Source: a virus. Taken from it: a DNA stretch of 27,886 nt. The DNA lies in the IMG/VR virus record IMGVR_UViG_3300012000_000103, positions 1 to 27,886 of that record, one strand, 5' to 3'. Below the pieces are notes generated by a model. It worked only from the letters and a program-made list of their open reading frames with translations, was not told the origin of the DNA and made no database searches. Below, one piece after another: positions 6,381 to 14,093 of this stretch. Positions within the stretch are counted from its first letter, which is position 1; every line of letters starts with the position of its first letter. The translations under genes and the position numbers were made by a program.

Positions 6381-7102
6381 AACCCAAAGTATTATTATTT
6401 GATATAGAAACGTCACCTAACTTAGCATACGTCTGGGGTAAATACCAACAAGACGTGGTTGCCTTTGAAGAAGAATGGAAGATAATCTCGGTAAGCTATA
6501 AATGGCTTGGCGATAGGTCGGTCCATTGCAAAGCCCTATGCGACTACAAAAAGGGGCATAAGGAGTTGCAATTGTTGTCTCATATTTGGGATCTATTTGA
6601 TTCTGCAGACGTGGTCATTGCACACAATGGTGACTCATTTGACATTCGCAAAGTGAAGGCTAGAATGCTTGCGCATAACATGCAACCCCCCTCTATGTTT
6701 GCGACTGTAGATACACTAAAGGTTGCTAGAAAATACTTTAAACTTAATAGTAATAAACTAAATGATATTGCAAAAACGTTACAAATTGGTGAGAAAGTTA
6801 AACATACAGGTTTTGATCTTTGGCTTGGTTGTATACGCGACAACAAGAAAAGCTGGGGGTTACTTAAAAAGTATAATAAACAAGATGTAAGACTTTTAGA
6901 AAAAGTCTATCTTGCTATGCTACCTTGGATGGAAAAGCATCCTAATATGGCATTGTTAGAGGGGCATACTGGATGTCCTAAATGTGGATCAGAAGAAGTT
7001 CGTAAAGATGGTTTTAGAGCTAACAGCATGACTTTATCACAACAATGGGAGTGTAAAAATTGTGGTGGCAAATTTGCTACAGGGGTAAAGCGCCATGAAT
7101 AA
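6377..7102 (+). CDS. DnaQ-like 3'-5' exonuclease with C-terminal zinc ribbon, 241 aa
   Basis: RNase H-like exonuclease of the DEDDy type. DIETS (Asp9, Glu11) is Exo I, HNGDSFD at 83-89 is Exo II and YNKQD (Tyr166, Asp170) is Exo III; it resembles the exonuclease part of family B polymerases. A C-terminal zinc ribbon has Cys200, Cys203, Cys226 and Cys229 (CPKCG and CKNCG). The ribbon may bind nucleic acid. The gene starts after GGAGAAAAAA, overlapping the resolvase end (ATGA). The polymerase already has its own proofreading domain, so this enzyme probably acts separately, for example in end processing or RNA/DNA turnover; that is inference. Confidence 0.85.
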   Translation: MKPKVLLFDIETSPNLAYVWGKYQQDVVAFEEEWKIISVSYKWLGDRSVHCKALCDYKKGHKELQLLSHIWDLFDSADVVIAHNGDSFDIRKVKARMLAHNMQPPSMFATVDTLKVARKYFKLNSNKLNDIAKTLQIGEKVKHTGFDLWLGCIRDNKKSWGLLKKYNKQDVRLLEKVYLAMLPWMEKHPNMALLEGHTGCPKCGSEEVRKDGFRANSMTLSQQWECKNCGGKFATGVKRHE

Positions 7103-7373
7103 ATTCAAGAAAATGACGCCGGTATATATCAGATTCTGGGACCATGCTAAATGGACAGGATCTAATTCAGAAGCCTTAACCTGTGAAGTAGTAGGTATAT
7201 ATTATGATGAAGATGATGTATGCTACAAAATAGCATCATGGGTTTGCAATGGAGAGATTGAAGAAAATGCAGAGCAGTTTGCTATAGTTAAGTCAGCAGT
7301 AGTCCACATTCAACCGCTTAAATTTACTAGGAGAACCCATGACTCAGAAAGAAAAATTGGAAATAATAATTAA
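7095..7373 (+). CDS. Small phage protein of the W-D/C-G class, 92 aa, unknown function
   Basis: Overlaps the exonuclease end by 8 bases. The protein is beta-rich, with FWDHAKWTG, then CEVVGIYYDEDD, then IVKSAVVHIQPL. This order (W-D, later C-x-x-x-G followed by acidic residues, ending I-V-K and I-x-x-L) resembles small single-domain proteins found in many phage early regions, for which I know no function. The C-terminal 20 residues are basic and polar. The next gene starts inside it with a 35-base overlap. Confidence 0.6.
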   Translation: MNKFKKMTPVYIRFWDHAKWTGSNSEALTCEVVGIYYDEDDVCYKIASWVCNGEIEENAEQFAIVKSAVVHIQPLKFTRRTHDSERKIGNNN

Positions 7374-7569
7374 GAAAATTGCAATCATGGACGATCACAT
7401 GGATTATCTTAGATCCATGGTAGAACGACTAGAAGATAGAGTACTATCTTTAGAAGAACAATTGCAAAGCGAGTATAGAGAACACCGCGAAATTATCTTC
7501 GAATCCGCTTGGCCAAATTACGAAGATGACGAGAAAGACGACGACGATGATGACGATGATGAAGAGTAA
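7339..7569 (+). CDS. Coiled-coil protein with poly-acidic tail, 76 aa
   Basis: The ATG at 7339 follows AGGAGAACCC, a strong ribosome site. Residues 2-50 form a likely coiled coil (MVERLEDRVLSLEEQLQSEY). The C-terminus is extremely acidic: residues 60-76 are nearly all Asp and Glu, with eight consecutive Asp. Acidic tails of this kind are seen in DNA mimics and in proteins that bind basic partners; the role here is unknown. It is the last gene of the rightward operon, and its 3' end overlaps the 3' end of the leftward rhomboid gene by 77 bases on the opposite strand. Confidence 0.7.
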   Translation: MTQKEKLEIIIKKIAIMDDHMDYLRSMVERLEDRVLSLEEQLQSEYREHREIIFESAWPNYEDDEKDDDDDDDDEE

Positions 7570-8083
7570 ATAACACTCCTCCCACTAAGCCACCAAAATG
7601 GGCAGCATAAGCTATACCCATAGGAAAAATTAAAGATATCATTGCCAATTGCAATTGACTAAATAAGTAGAAAGCTAATAGGCATCTTGCTGCCAACCTA
7701 ACCGGCTTTGGCCCATCATACATAGAAAGGGCTGCCCCTACTAGCCCAAAGATAGCACCACTACTGCCGATTAAACCCAATGATTTAAAAGCGGAAAGAT
7801 AGTTAAAAGCTGCCTGAAATATAAAGGCACAGGCACCCAGTGCAAAAAACAAACGAACAAACTTTTTAGTGCTTTTAAGCTTATATTCTAAATACAGCAT
7901 AAAAGGAGCACCAAAAATATAGTTGCCAAATAGATGACCCCAGCTACCATGACTTACCATATGTGTAAAAAACGTTACAAAACGCCACATATATGATGGT
8001 TCGCCATGAATATAAGCAGTTACTGTAGGATCAAAGAATAATAAGGATAGTACACCAACTAAAAATAAAGCAATTGAGGCCAT
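7493..8083 (-). CDS. Rhomboid-family intramembrane serine protease, 196 aa
   Basis: Polytopic membrane protein with the hallmarks of rhomboids. With the ATG at 8083 as start, the second membrane segment carries His41, His45, His50 and Asn54; the 4-5-4 spacing equals that of E. coli GlpG His141, His145, His150 and Asn154. GSSGAIFG contains the GxSG motif with the catalytic Ser at 108, and AHFGGLVGG carries the catalytic His162 in the last helix. Six hydrophobic segments are discernible, matching the basic six-helix core. Rhomboids cut membrane-spanning helices. The C-terminus is very basic (RHHRRRLSRH). The start overlaps the stop of the holin-like gene (TAATG) and follows GGGG; a TTG at 8095 is an in-frame alternative. 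It ends the lysis cassette. Family assignment is strong; substrate unknown. Confidence 0.88.
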   Translation of the reverse strand: MASIALFLVGVLSLLFFDPTVTAYIHGEPSYMWRFVTFFTHMVSHGSWGHLFGNYIFGAPFMLYLEYKLKSTKKFVRLFFALGACAFIFQAAFNYLSAFKSLGLIGSSGAIFGLVGAALSMYDGPKPVRLAARCLLAFYLFSQLQLAMISLIFPMGIAYAAHFGGLVGGVLFTLHHRHHRRRLSRHLRNLAKRIRR

Positions 8084-8304
8084 TAGATACCCCAATGCTT
8101 TAGAGCAAAGCTAACAACTAGGGATGCAACGGTCGCAACACCTGCGACCTTTACTTTTAGTTTATTTACCTCTGTCTTAACTTGTGTGAGATCCTCTTTG
8201 ATCTCTTTAAATTGTTGGTCTGTTTCTAATGCATGTGCTTTACTAAGAGCTTCAAGCACAGCTAGACGCTTGTCTATTTTATGAAGCAATTCTTCAGCTT
8301 TCAT
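8083..8304 (-). CDS. XhlA-like small membrane protein, probable holin component, 73 aa
   Basis: The N-terminal 50 residues form a charged coiled coil (LLHKIDKRLAVLEALSK through LTQVKTEVNKLK), followed by one C-terminal membrane segment (VAGVATVASLVVSFAL) ending HWGI. This layout is that of XhlA/haemolysin-like phage proteins that work with holins in lysis. The ATG at 8304 follows AAGGA by 5 bases. It overlaps the end of the 54-residue gene and its stop overlaps the rhomboid start (TAATG), so all three should be co-translated. A holin role is inferred from topology and position next to the GH73 enzyme. Confidence 0.7.
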   Translation of the reverse strand: MKAEELLHKIDKRLAVLEALSKAHALETDQQFKEIKEDLTQVKTEVNKLKVKVAGVATVASLVVSFALKHWGI

Positions 8305-8458
8305 CTTTATCCTTCTTTCTTAAAAATCTCATAGGTAAATCCAAAAAGTCTAGGATGAGATCGTCCCATTTCCAAGGCGTATACCTTGCAATGACTTTGA
8401 GTGCGCCAATGATTGTAAATAAGGCGCTAATAATATCTAAAAAATCTTGAAAGTTCAT
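8294..8458 (-). CDS. Small holin-like membrane protein, 54 aa
   Basis: A short gene filling the gap between the glucosaminidase and the XhlA-like gene. The ATG at 8458-8456 overlaps the glucosaminidase stop as ATGA, and the TGA at 8296-8294 lies inside the next gene. The protein starts MNFQDFLDIISALFTIIGA, a hydrophobic membrane segment, followed by IARYTPWKWDD and a basic tail (RFLRKKDKDES). A single membrane helix followed by a TP...DD stretch is familiar from small phage holin-like proteins. No strong ribosome site is visible, so expression probably depends on coupling. Together with the 73-residue protein it would form the membrane part of the lysis system. Confidence 0.7.
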   Translation of the reverse strand: MNFQDFLDIISALFTIIGALKVIARYTPWKWDDLILDFLDLPMRFLRKKDKDES

Positions 8459-9027
8459 TTTAATCTTTTTTCTACGCTTTGTTTAAAGGCTTGTAGTTTT
8501 TGTTTATACTTTGAATCTGTAGCATAACCACCTGCTACCATGCCATCTACATAATCTGAATAAGTATTGGCTTCTTTTGCTTTTTTATACCTGTCAAGTT
8601 GAAACAATTCTTGCATTCTATTTTTATAATCTTCCGCATTTTTTAAAGAAACAAACTTGGCTTTTACTTTTTTTATTTTGCCATTTTCTTCTTCTGTTGT
8701 TATTGCTATTTTGTAGTCTTCTCCAGGTCTTGCTTTAGTACCACCAAAATTATAAGGTGCTGCTAGTCTTGTACCCCATGCAGACTCTAGAGCTTTTTGT
8801 GCTACAAACGCCTTTGCTGCCTCTGGGCTTAAACCTAAATTTACTCCCATTTCATACATATCCTGTGTAAATTTTGACCTACCTTCTTCTGTTTTAGCAT
8901 ATGGAGAAAGTGAATTTATTTGCTTTTCAGGTACTAAATCGGTAGGTATAGCTTGTTGCTGTTGTGGTTGTCGTTGTATAACTTGTTGTTTTGTTGACCA
9001 CATATATGGTGGTAAATCTGCTGCCAT
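8455..9027 (-). CDS. GH73-type N-acetylglucosaminidase (endolysin or virion lysozyme), 190 aa
   Basis: Peptidoglycan hydrolase of the FlgJ/AtlA-like glucosaminidase family. Residues 75-97 carry the signature around VAQKALESAWGTRLA with catalytic Glu81, then YNFGGTKA; FVSLKNAEDYKNRM and GGYATD (near 166-171) followed by YKQKL are the usual later landmarks. It cleaves the glycan backbone of the host cell wall. There is no signal peptide. The Gln-rich N-terminus (residues 14-26) resembles the internal virion proteins just upstream, so it might also be packaged. The ATG follows AGGGG by 6 bases and sits 1 base after the large virion protein's stop. It is followed by two holin-like genes and the rhomboid, forming a lysis cassette. 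Confidence 0.85.
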   Translation of the reverse strand: MAADLPPYMWSTKQQVIQRQPQQQQAIPTDLVPEKQINSLSPYAKTEEGRSKFTQDMYEMGVNLGLSPEAAKAFVAQKALESAWGTRLAAPYNFGGTKARPGEDYKIAITTEEENGKIKKVKAKFVSLKNAEDYKNRMQELFQLDRYKKAKEANTYSDYVDGMVAGGYATDSKYKQKLQAFKQSVEKRLK

Positions 9028-9028
9028 A

Positions 9029-11794
9029 CTATTCCCCTTTCATAAACTCGTAAAACTTCTTGTATTTTGATTCACTTGAGTTTGGAAATACATCAGCTTT
9101 TTTATACATTAGTTCAATAGCTTTGTCAATATCTAATTCAATACCATCTTCAGTAGTTAATTTAATAAGACCTTTAGGGATAGGCGTTAATGTTTTTAAT
9201 GGATCTTTGGCAATAATAAATGGTGTTGCTGTTATACCGCGAGAAACAAGATCTATAACACTTTCTGCTGGTAAAGTACCACTAGGTAATGATTTATCAG
9301 TAAAGGCGTCAAAAACAGCTAACACCGATAATGGATAAACAATTTGTTTTGCAAGGTATAAAGGTTTTCCTTCTGCGACAGCTTCAGCATTTCTTGCTAA
9401 AATATTTCTTGCATAAGTAGTAAAAGGAAATAATTTACCTATAGTGCTTCTAAGAAGTTCTGGCTTGTCTGCTACACTGTATGTAAAATTAACTCGCTGT
9501 GTAATTAACAAAGCATAGACATCTCTTGCATTTTCTACACCACCAGAAATAAAAGCCCTACTCACCATTTCTCTTTGAGCTGTTGTAAGAGCAGACTCAT
9601 TTAATAGAGAATTTATAGCTTGTTGACCACCACGATTCCAATAAGCTTCAAATTTATTCTGTGCTCCTAATATAGTTTGAAGTCGGTTACCAGATTCTCC
9701 AGCACCCATAGTTTTTTTTGCTACCCACGCTTGCGGTGCATTTATAAAATCTATAGCTTTTGCAATTTTGCTTTTAGGGGCCTTTGTAAATTGTTCTTCT
9801 AAGTTAGCTGTGTCTTTAATTAAGGAAGCTTGCAAAATCTTTTTTGCCTGTTTCATTCTTTCTTTACCAAGACCTAAAATACCCTTAGCCATGTCTTTAG
9901 CACCGCTTGCCCACCATGTAGGTCCAAGTTCTATGCTGCCAAATAAAGGGGCTTGTAACAATTGATTAAACCAAGTTTTAGGATTAACCCCTACGGTATT
10001 ATTATACATTGCTCTTGAGGCTGCATCGGAGATTTCGGTTGCTACAGTGTCTGCTTCTGGAACAACACGAACAAATTGATCAATTAAAGGTTTAATTTGC
10101 TGTGTTTTATAAGTACCAAATAGTTGCGATGCAGTTTTTTGAGAATCAATATTAAGAACGTCCGCTAAATATCTATTAAAAGCATCTGCCTCATTCGTCA
10201 ATCCAGAAAGTTTAAGCTGGTTTAATATATCCACACCCCCCTCTAAAGCAGGACCAATAAACTTTTGACGACTTGCTTCAGCAACGTACCGTTGCATAAC
10301 ATTAGCAAAGTCTGTTTCGTGTACAGCGGGGTTAAATAAACCAGATTTTCTGGCTTGAGCAAGAGCAGGGTATTTATTAGCTTGTACAGAGGTTTTTGTT
10401 GAGATATTTTCTAAAGTTGGTAATTCTCTAATAGGTATATAGCCGGGAAGTTTGGGTAATTTTAAATCATCAGCAACAGAGTCTAAATAAACTCGTACAT
10501 TTTTTAATGCATTTTCTTGTTGCATTGTAAATCTTTTTGTTGTTTCAGGAATCATCACTTTACCCGGAATTGGAACGGGTTTTGGATTAAATATAATAGA
10601 ACCATCAGGTTGAGTTATAAAATATTGTAAATCTTGTAACATTGTTTTAGGATCAACACCGGAATCTATAGCTTGTTTATAAAGAGAACTTAAAATTTTT
10701 CTTTGATCCTGCCTGTAATTTGCAGCTTTGGTTTTTACATTTACCAATTCTTGGGCCATTTCACCAGTACCAACGCCAGTACGTTTTTGAACTTGACTCC
10801 ACCTAAAAATTTCACCTAAAATATCATATTTACTAATTTTTTTAGTTTCAGGAAAAATACCATTAGCATTTAAAACTTCATTAAAAACTGCTTGCCTAAT
10901 CCCGTCGGCATTATTATTTTTTATAACACCTTTTTCTACTAAAGTATCAACAAATTTAGACGTAGTTAAAGCTTTATCATAAATATCTGCTGGGGTATTT
11001 CTAACACCAAAAGTGCGTTCAATATTAACGCGGTCTGCAACAGGTATTGCAATATTATCTATTGCTGATTTTATTTGTGTTTGCTTTGTTACTATATCTT
11101 CTAATTTTGTAGCTAATTCTTCTGTAGGTCTTTCAGCGGCATTAGCTCGTTCTATAAGCTTAAGAAGATTAAGTCTTCTTTTTTCTAATTTGTCGAATGT
11201 TTTACCAAGTTCTTGCCCAATAACTTTGCTTGGTTTTAACGCCATCTTTTCTAATACCGGGACATATTCAGAGGGGTTTAAAGCTGTAACTGGTGGTTTT
11301 AAAGCTGTTTGTGGTTGCAACACTGCGGCTTCTGGCGCAAAAGAACCTGCTGCTATTTGAACACCAGTTTCTGAAAGATTTTGTGGTTCAAAAGTCAAAG
11401 TTTCTGCTAATGGTTTTGGCATTGCTGCTAAAGCACTTTCAGCCAAAGTTGGTTGAGTAATACCCATTTGCTTTAACTGTTGCACTACTGGTATTTGTTG
11501 TTCAAATTGGGTTTGGGCTTGTAATAACTGAGAAGGGATTGCTAAAGTACCAGACAAAAAAGCTTGATTAAACCGTTCTGATTGCTGCTTTAAAGCTTCA
11601 TTTCCTGAAGGCAATTTAACTTGCTCAGGAGATGGTAATTCCATAGACACTGGTATAGAAGTTGGGATTTGTTGTGCTGGAGCTAAAGATTCTAATTGTT
11701 CTAATTCTTTTTGTTCACTTGGAGACAAACCTGTACTACTTCCAAGAGATTCTAGTTGTTTTAATTCCAATTCTTCTTGTGGAGTCAACGGCAT
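9029..11794 (-). CDS. Large internal virion protein, 921 aa
   Basis: A very large protein placed, like T7 gp16-type core proteins, at the end of the virion gene series and just before lysis. The N-terminus has two copies of a short motif, roughly LxPxExxELxQLESL, at 3-17 and 23-37. Residues 20-130 are Pro/Gln-rich and probably disordered; 190-400 are helical. The C-terminal third has a conserved-looking region (SGNRLQTILGAQNKFEAYWN; GKLFPFTTYARNILAR) of a kind seen in large phage virion proteins that line the DNA or are ejected, then hydrophobic stretches (YPLSVLAVFDAF; ITATPFIIA). No lysozyme or protease motif is visible. Assignment as an ejected or core protein is inference from size, position and composition. 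Confidence 0.7.
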   Translation of the reverse strand: MPLTPQEELELKQLESLGSSTGLSPSEQKELEQLESLAPAQQIPTSIPVSMELPSPEQVKLPSGNEALKQQSERFNQAFLSGTLAIPSQLLQAQTQFEQQIPVVQQLKQMGITQPTLAESALAAMPKPLAETLTFEPQNLSETGVQIAAGSFAPEAAVLQPQTALKPPVTALNPSEYVPVLEKMALKPSKVIGQELGKTFDKLEKRRLNLLKLIERANAAERPTEELATKLEDIVTKQTQIKSAIDNIAIPVADRVNIERTFGVRNTPADIYDKALTTSKFVDTLVEKGVIKNNNADGIRQAVFNEVLNANGIFPETKKISKYDILGEIFRWSQVQKRTGVGTGEMAQELVNVKTKAANYRQDQRKILSSLYKQAIDSGVDPKTMLQDLQYFITQPDGSIIFNPKPVPIPGKVMIPETTKRFTMQQENALKNVRVYLDSVADDLKLPKLPGYIPIRELPTLENISTKTSVQANKYPALAQARKSGLFNPAVHETDFANVMQRYVAEASRQKFIGPALEGGVDILNQLKLSGLTNEADAFNRYLADVLNIDSQKTASQLFGTYKTQQIKPLIDQFVRVVPEADTVATEISDAASRAMYNNTVGVNPKTWFNQLLQAPLFGSIELGPTWWASGAKDMAKGILGLGKERMKQAKKILQASLIKDTANLEEQFTKAPKSKIAKAIDFINAPQAWVAKKTMGAGESGNRLQTILGAQNKFEAYWNRGGQQAINSLLNESALTTAQREMVSRAFISGGVENARDVYALLITQRVNFTYSVADKPELLRSTIGKLFPFTTYARNILARNAEAVAEGKPLYLAKQIVYPLSVLAVFDAFTDKSLPSGTLPAESVIDLVSRGITATPFIIAKDPLKTLTPIPKGLIKLTTEDGIELDIDKAIELMYKKADVFPNSSESKYKKFYEFMKGE

Positions 11795-11796
11795 AG

Positions 11797-12852
11797 TTAT
11801 CTACCTTGTTTGCGTCTCAATTCTTGTAATCGTGCTTCTTGTTCAGGCGTTCTTAATTGGGGTGTTTGTAACCCGTATTGTTTTTCTTGTTGCGCGTGTA
11901 ATTTTTGTGCATAACTATCTGCTTCTTGTTGCGTATTAAAAATACCTAAATGCTGTCCTGTTTTTTTATAATATTGAATCGCTTCTTCAGGTTCCATTAT
12001 TTTACCCTCTTGGCTTACAGTTGGAATTAATACTTGTTTTCCATTTTCTTCAAAAGACATAGATCTTACTGTAGAAATAGAACCATCTGCATTTCTAACA
12101 ATTGGTCGAGTATTTAGATTAATATTTCCTGAAATATTTTCTTGTTGCACCTGAACTCTTGGCTGTTGCACTACTAATTTTTTAGATTTAAAAAAACCCG
12201 GATCTTCAATAAACGTTTGTCTTGCACTTTTTGTAAATGATTTTAATGCGTCGCTAGATAATTCTGGATATAAACTAGAAACTTGTTTGTCAAAACCATC
12301 GGCAGTTAATTTTCCCTGATTTTGAAGATCCCTAATTCTAGCAAACCGATCATTTTGTTGTAGAAAATTTGAGGCAGCAGCAATATCTCCAGCTTTAAGA
12401 AGGGCGTCAAATTGCTCATATTCTCTAGGGGATAAAAATTGTCCAGCTTTTTGAAGTCTACCAATACCTGCTGCGATGTTTAATTTGCGCTGATTGTCTT
12501 CTTTAATCTTTTCTTTTGCCAAATTTAGTCTTTGCTCAGCAATTTGCAATTGTCTGTCTTGTCTTTGTTCTCCTCGTGCTTGTCTTTCTCTGGTTAAACC
12601 TAAAGATTGTAAATAGGCATTTTGAGTTTCCTCTTGCATTTGCAATCTTCTTTCAGATTGTTGTCTTCTAACAGCTTCTTGTTGAGCCTGTTGTTCCAAT
12701 CTTTGCTGTTCTAGCTGTCGCTCTTGCATTTGTTGAGAAAACTGTGTTAATGGTTGACCTAATCCCGGCCTATTTACAGCGATACCTGTAACATTACCGC
12801 CAAGACCTAAAATTGCCGGTATTAATGTGCTTGCGTTATCTTGTCCACCCAT
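11797..12852 (-). CDS. Internal virion-like protein with Gln-rich coiled coil and a recurrent phage C-terminal module, 351 aa
   Basis: Residues 38-125 form a long Gln/Glu/Arg-rich coiled coil ([20 protein letters not shown]). Residues about 241-326 form a module with [51 protein letters not shown] and [16 protein letters not shown] recall this module as recurring in many unrelated phage virion and large proteins, without a known function. It starts after AGGTGA and the next gene begins 2 bases after its stop. Position between two other Q-rich proteins suggests an internal head or ejection protein. Confidence 0.65.
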   Translation of the reverse strand: MGGQDNASTLIPAILGLGGNVTGIAVNRPGLGQPLTQFSQQMQERQLEQQRLEQQAQQEAVRRQQSERRLQMQEETQNAYLQSLGLTRERQARGEQRQDRQLQIAEQRLNLAKEKIKEDNQRKLNIAAGIGRLQKAGQFLSPREYEQFDALLKAGDIAAASNFLQQNDRFARIRDLQNQGKLTADGFDKQVSSLYPELSSDALKSFTKSARQTFIEDPGFFKSKKLVVQQPRVQVQQENISGNINLNTRPIVRNADGSISTVRSMSFEENGKQVLIPTVSQEGKIMEPEEAIQYYKKTGQHLGIFNTQQEADSYAQKLHAQQEKQYGLQTPQLRTPEQEARLQELRRKQGR

Positions 12853-12859
12853 ATATCAC

Positions 12860-13423
12860 CTAATATTTAGTTTGTTGTTGTGTTCCAGTTAATTGTAAAG
12901 CCTGACCAACAGAGCCAAGTAAAGCTTTTTGAGCTTCAAGAGGAGCTGCTCTAAGACCCAATTGCTGAATAAGTGCTTGATTACCAGCTTGTTGTGCTTG
13001 CAATCTAGCTTGATTTTGCAATTGCTCTCTTTGCTGTTGCTGTTGAAAAGCTTGAAATAGCACAGGATTAGCTTGCAGTCTAGATTGCATATCAATTTGC
13101 CGTTGCAAAGCCATGTTAGCTCCCGGCTGCCCCCTAAATTGCTGTGCAATAGCTGCTCTTTGAGCTGCTGCTTGCTGCGCCATTTGTTGAGTAGCTTGGG
13201 ATGCAAGACCTCTAGTCATTACATCCGGTCTAGTAGAAAATTGAGGAGTAAATCCGGTTTGCAATTGTTGTGCAGCTTGTTCTGCTGCACTTCTATAACC
13301 ACCCACACCACCGACTCCGCCAGCAATTTGAGATTGATAATCTGTTAAATACCCCTTATACATTTGTAGTAATTGGGGATCTAATATATTTTTTTGTTCT
13401 GTTACTTCTGGTCCGCCACCCAT
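12860..13423 (-). CDS. Gln/Ala-rich internal virion-like protein, 187 aa
   Basis: Low-complexity helical protein, extremely rich in Gln and Ala (QQMAQQAAAQRAAIAQQ; QAFQQQQQREQLQNQARLQ), with a Gly/Val turn near 34-42 (GGVGGVGGY). No enzyme motif. Such Q-rich helical proteins are common among ejection proteins of short-tailed phages, and this one lies between the Gly-rich protein and the larger coiled-coil protein. Function is inferred only from composition and position. Confidence 0.65.
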   Translation of the reverse strand: MGGGPEVTEQKNILDPQLLQMYKGYLTDYQSQIAGGVGGVGGYRSAAEQAAQQLQTGFTPQFSTRPDVMTRGLASQATQQMAQQAAAQRAAIAQQFRGQPGANMALQRQIDMQSRLQANPVLFQAFQQQQQREQLQNQARLQAQQAGNQALIQQLGLRAAPLEAQKALLGSVGQALQLTGTQQQTKY

Positions 13424-13433
13424 AAATTCTCCT

Positions 13434-14093
13434 TTATCCTTGCGATAATTGTGATAGTTGTTGCATTAAATCTCCACCTTGACCGCTAAAAATAGCAGGC
13501 ATTGGCGCTATTTGAGACGGAGGTGATGGAGGGGTTTGAGCTATGTTTGCTGCAAGATTTGCAGCAGAACTTGTAGCATTAATATAATCTGCTGTAGTCC
13601 AACCTTTACCCTTGGTTGTCGGTTGCTGTTCTACAGCTAAAGCCTGTTCATTTGTCATTTGCCATGGTTCCGGTTTTAAATTAGCAGGTGTAAATTGTTG
13701 TTCTACACTACCCTGCATATTTGGTGGCAACGCATAAGAAGGCATTCCAGCAGGTACTGGCATAGCCGTTTTATTTAAAGTAGCCATTAAATTAGGTTGT
13801 GTTTCTGGGATATTTTGTACAGAAACTTGTTGGCTTGCTAAGTTAGGTGCAATTGCTCCATCAGTAGGCGGAGTTGTAATTGCATCTGCAGCAGCATTAG
13901 CACTTGAACCTCCGATAGCTCCACCGCCGGCACCTAAACCAGAAGCTAAACCACCACTCACAGCTCCACCGGCAGCTCCTATACCTGCCCCTTTTGCAAT
14001 ATCCCCAAAACTACCCCCCTTAGCCGCAGCGACACCACCACCAGTGACAGCGCCTGCAACCATAGGTATCCAGATTGCCTCTAATCCAGTCAT
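13434..14093 (-). CDS. Gly-rich, glycine-zipper internal virion-like protein, 219 aa
   Basis: The N-terminal 70 residues are almost all Gly, Ala and Ser (VAGAVTGGGVAAAKGG; GAGIGAAGGAVSGGLASG), a glycine-zipper pattern that often inserts in or crosses membranes. The remaining part is Pro/Gln-rich and disordered, ending MQQLSQLSQG. I place the start at the ATG at 14093, which overlaps the acetyltransferase stop as ATGA and has GGGAG 7 bases upstream; an ATG at 14099 is too close to that site. A membrane-penetrating role at DNA ejection is plausible but inferred. Confidence 0.65.
   Translation of the reverse strand: MTGLEAIWIPMVAGAVTGGGVAAAKGGSFGDIAKGAGIGAAGGAVSGGLASGLGAGGGAIGGSSANAAADAITTPPTDGAIAPNLASQQVSVQNIPETQPNLMATLNKTAMPVPAGMPSYALPPNMQGSVEQQFTPANLKPEPWQMTNEQALAVEQQPTTKGKGWTTADYINATSSAANLAANIAQTPPSPPSQIAPMPAIFSGQGGDLMQQLSQLSQG

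Noticed and set aside
7432-7451. AAGATAG/CTATCTT hairpin near the end of the rightward operon, considered as a terminator
   Set aside because: The 7-bp stem is AT-rich with no T-run and lies within a coding sequence 40 bp past the rhomboid stop; too weak to call.
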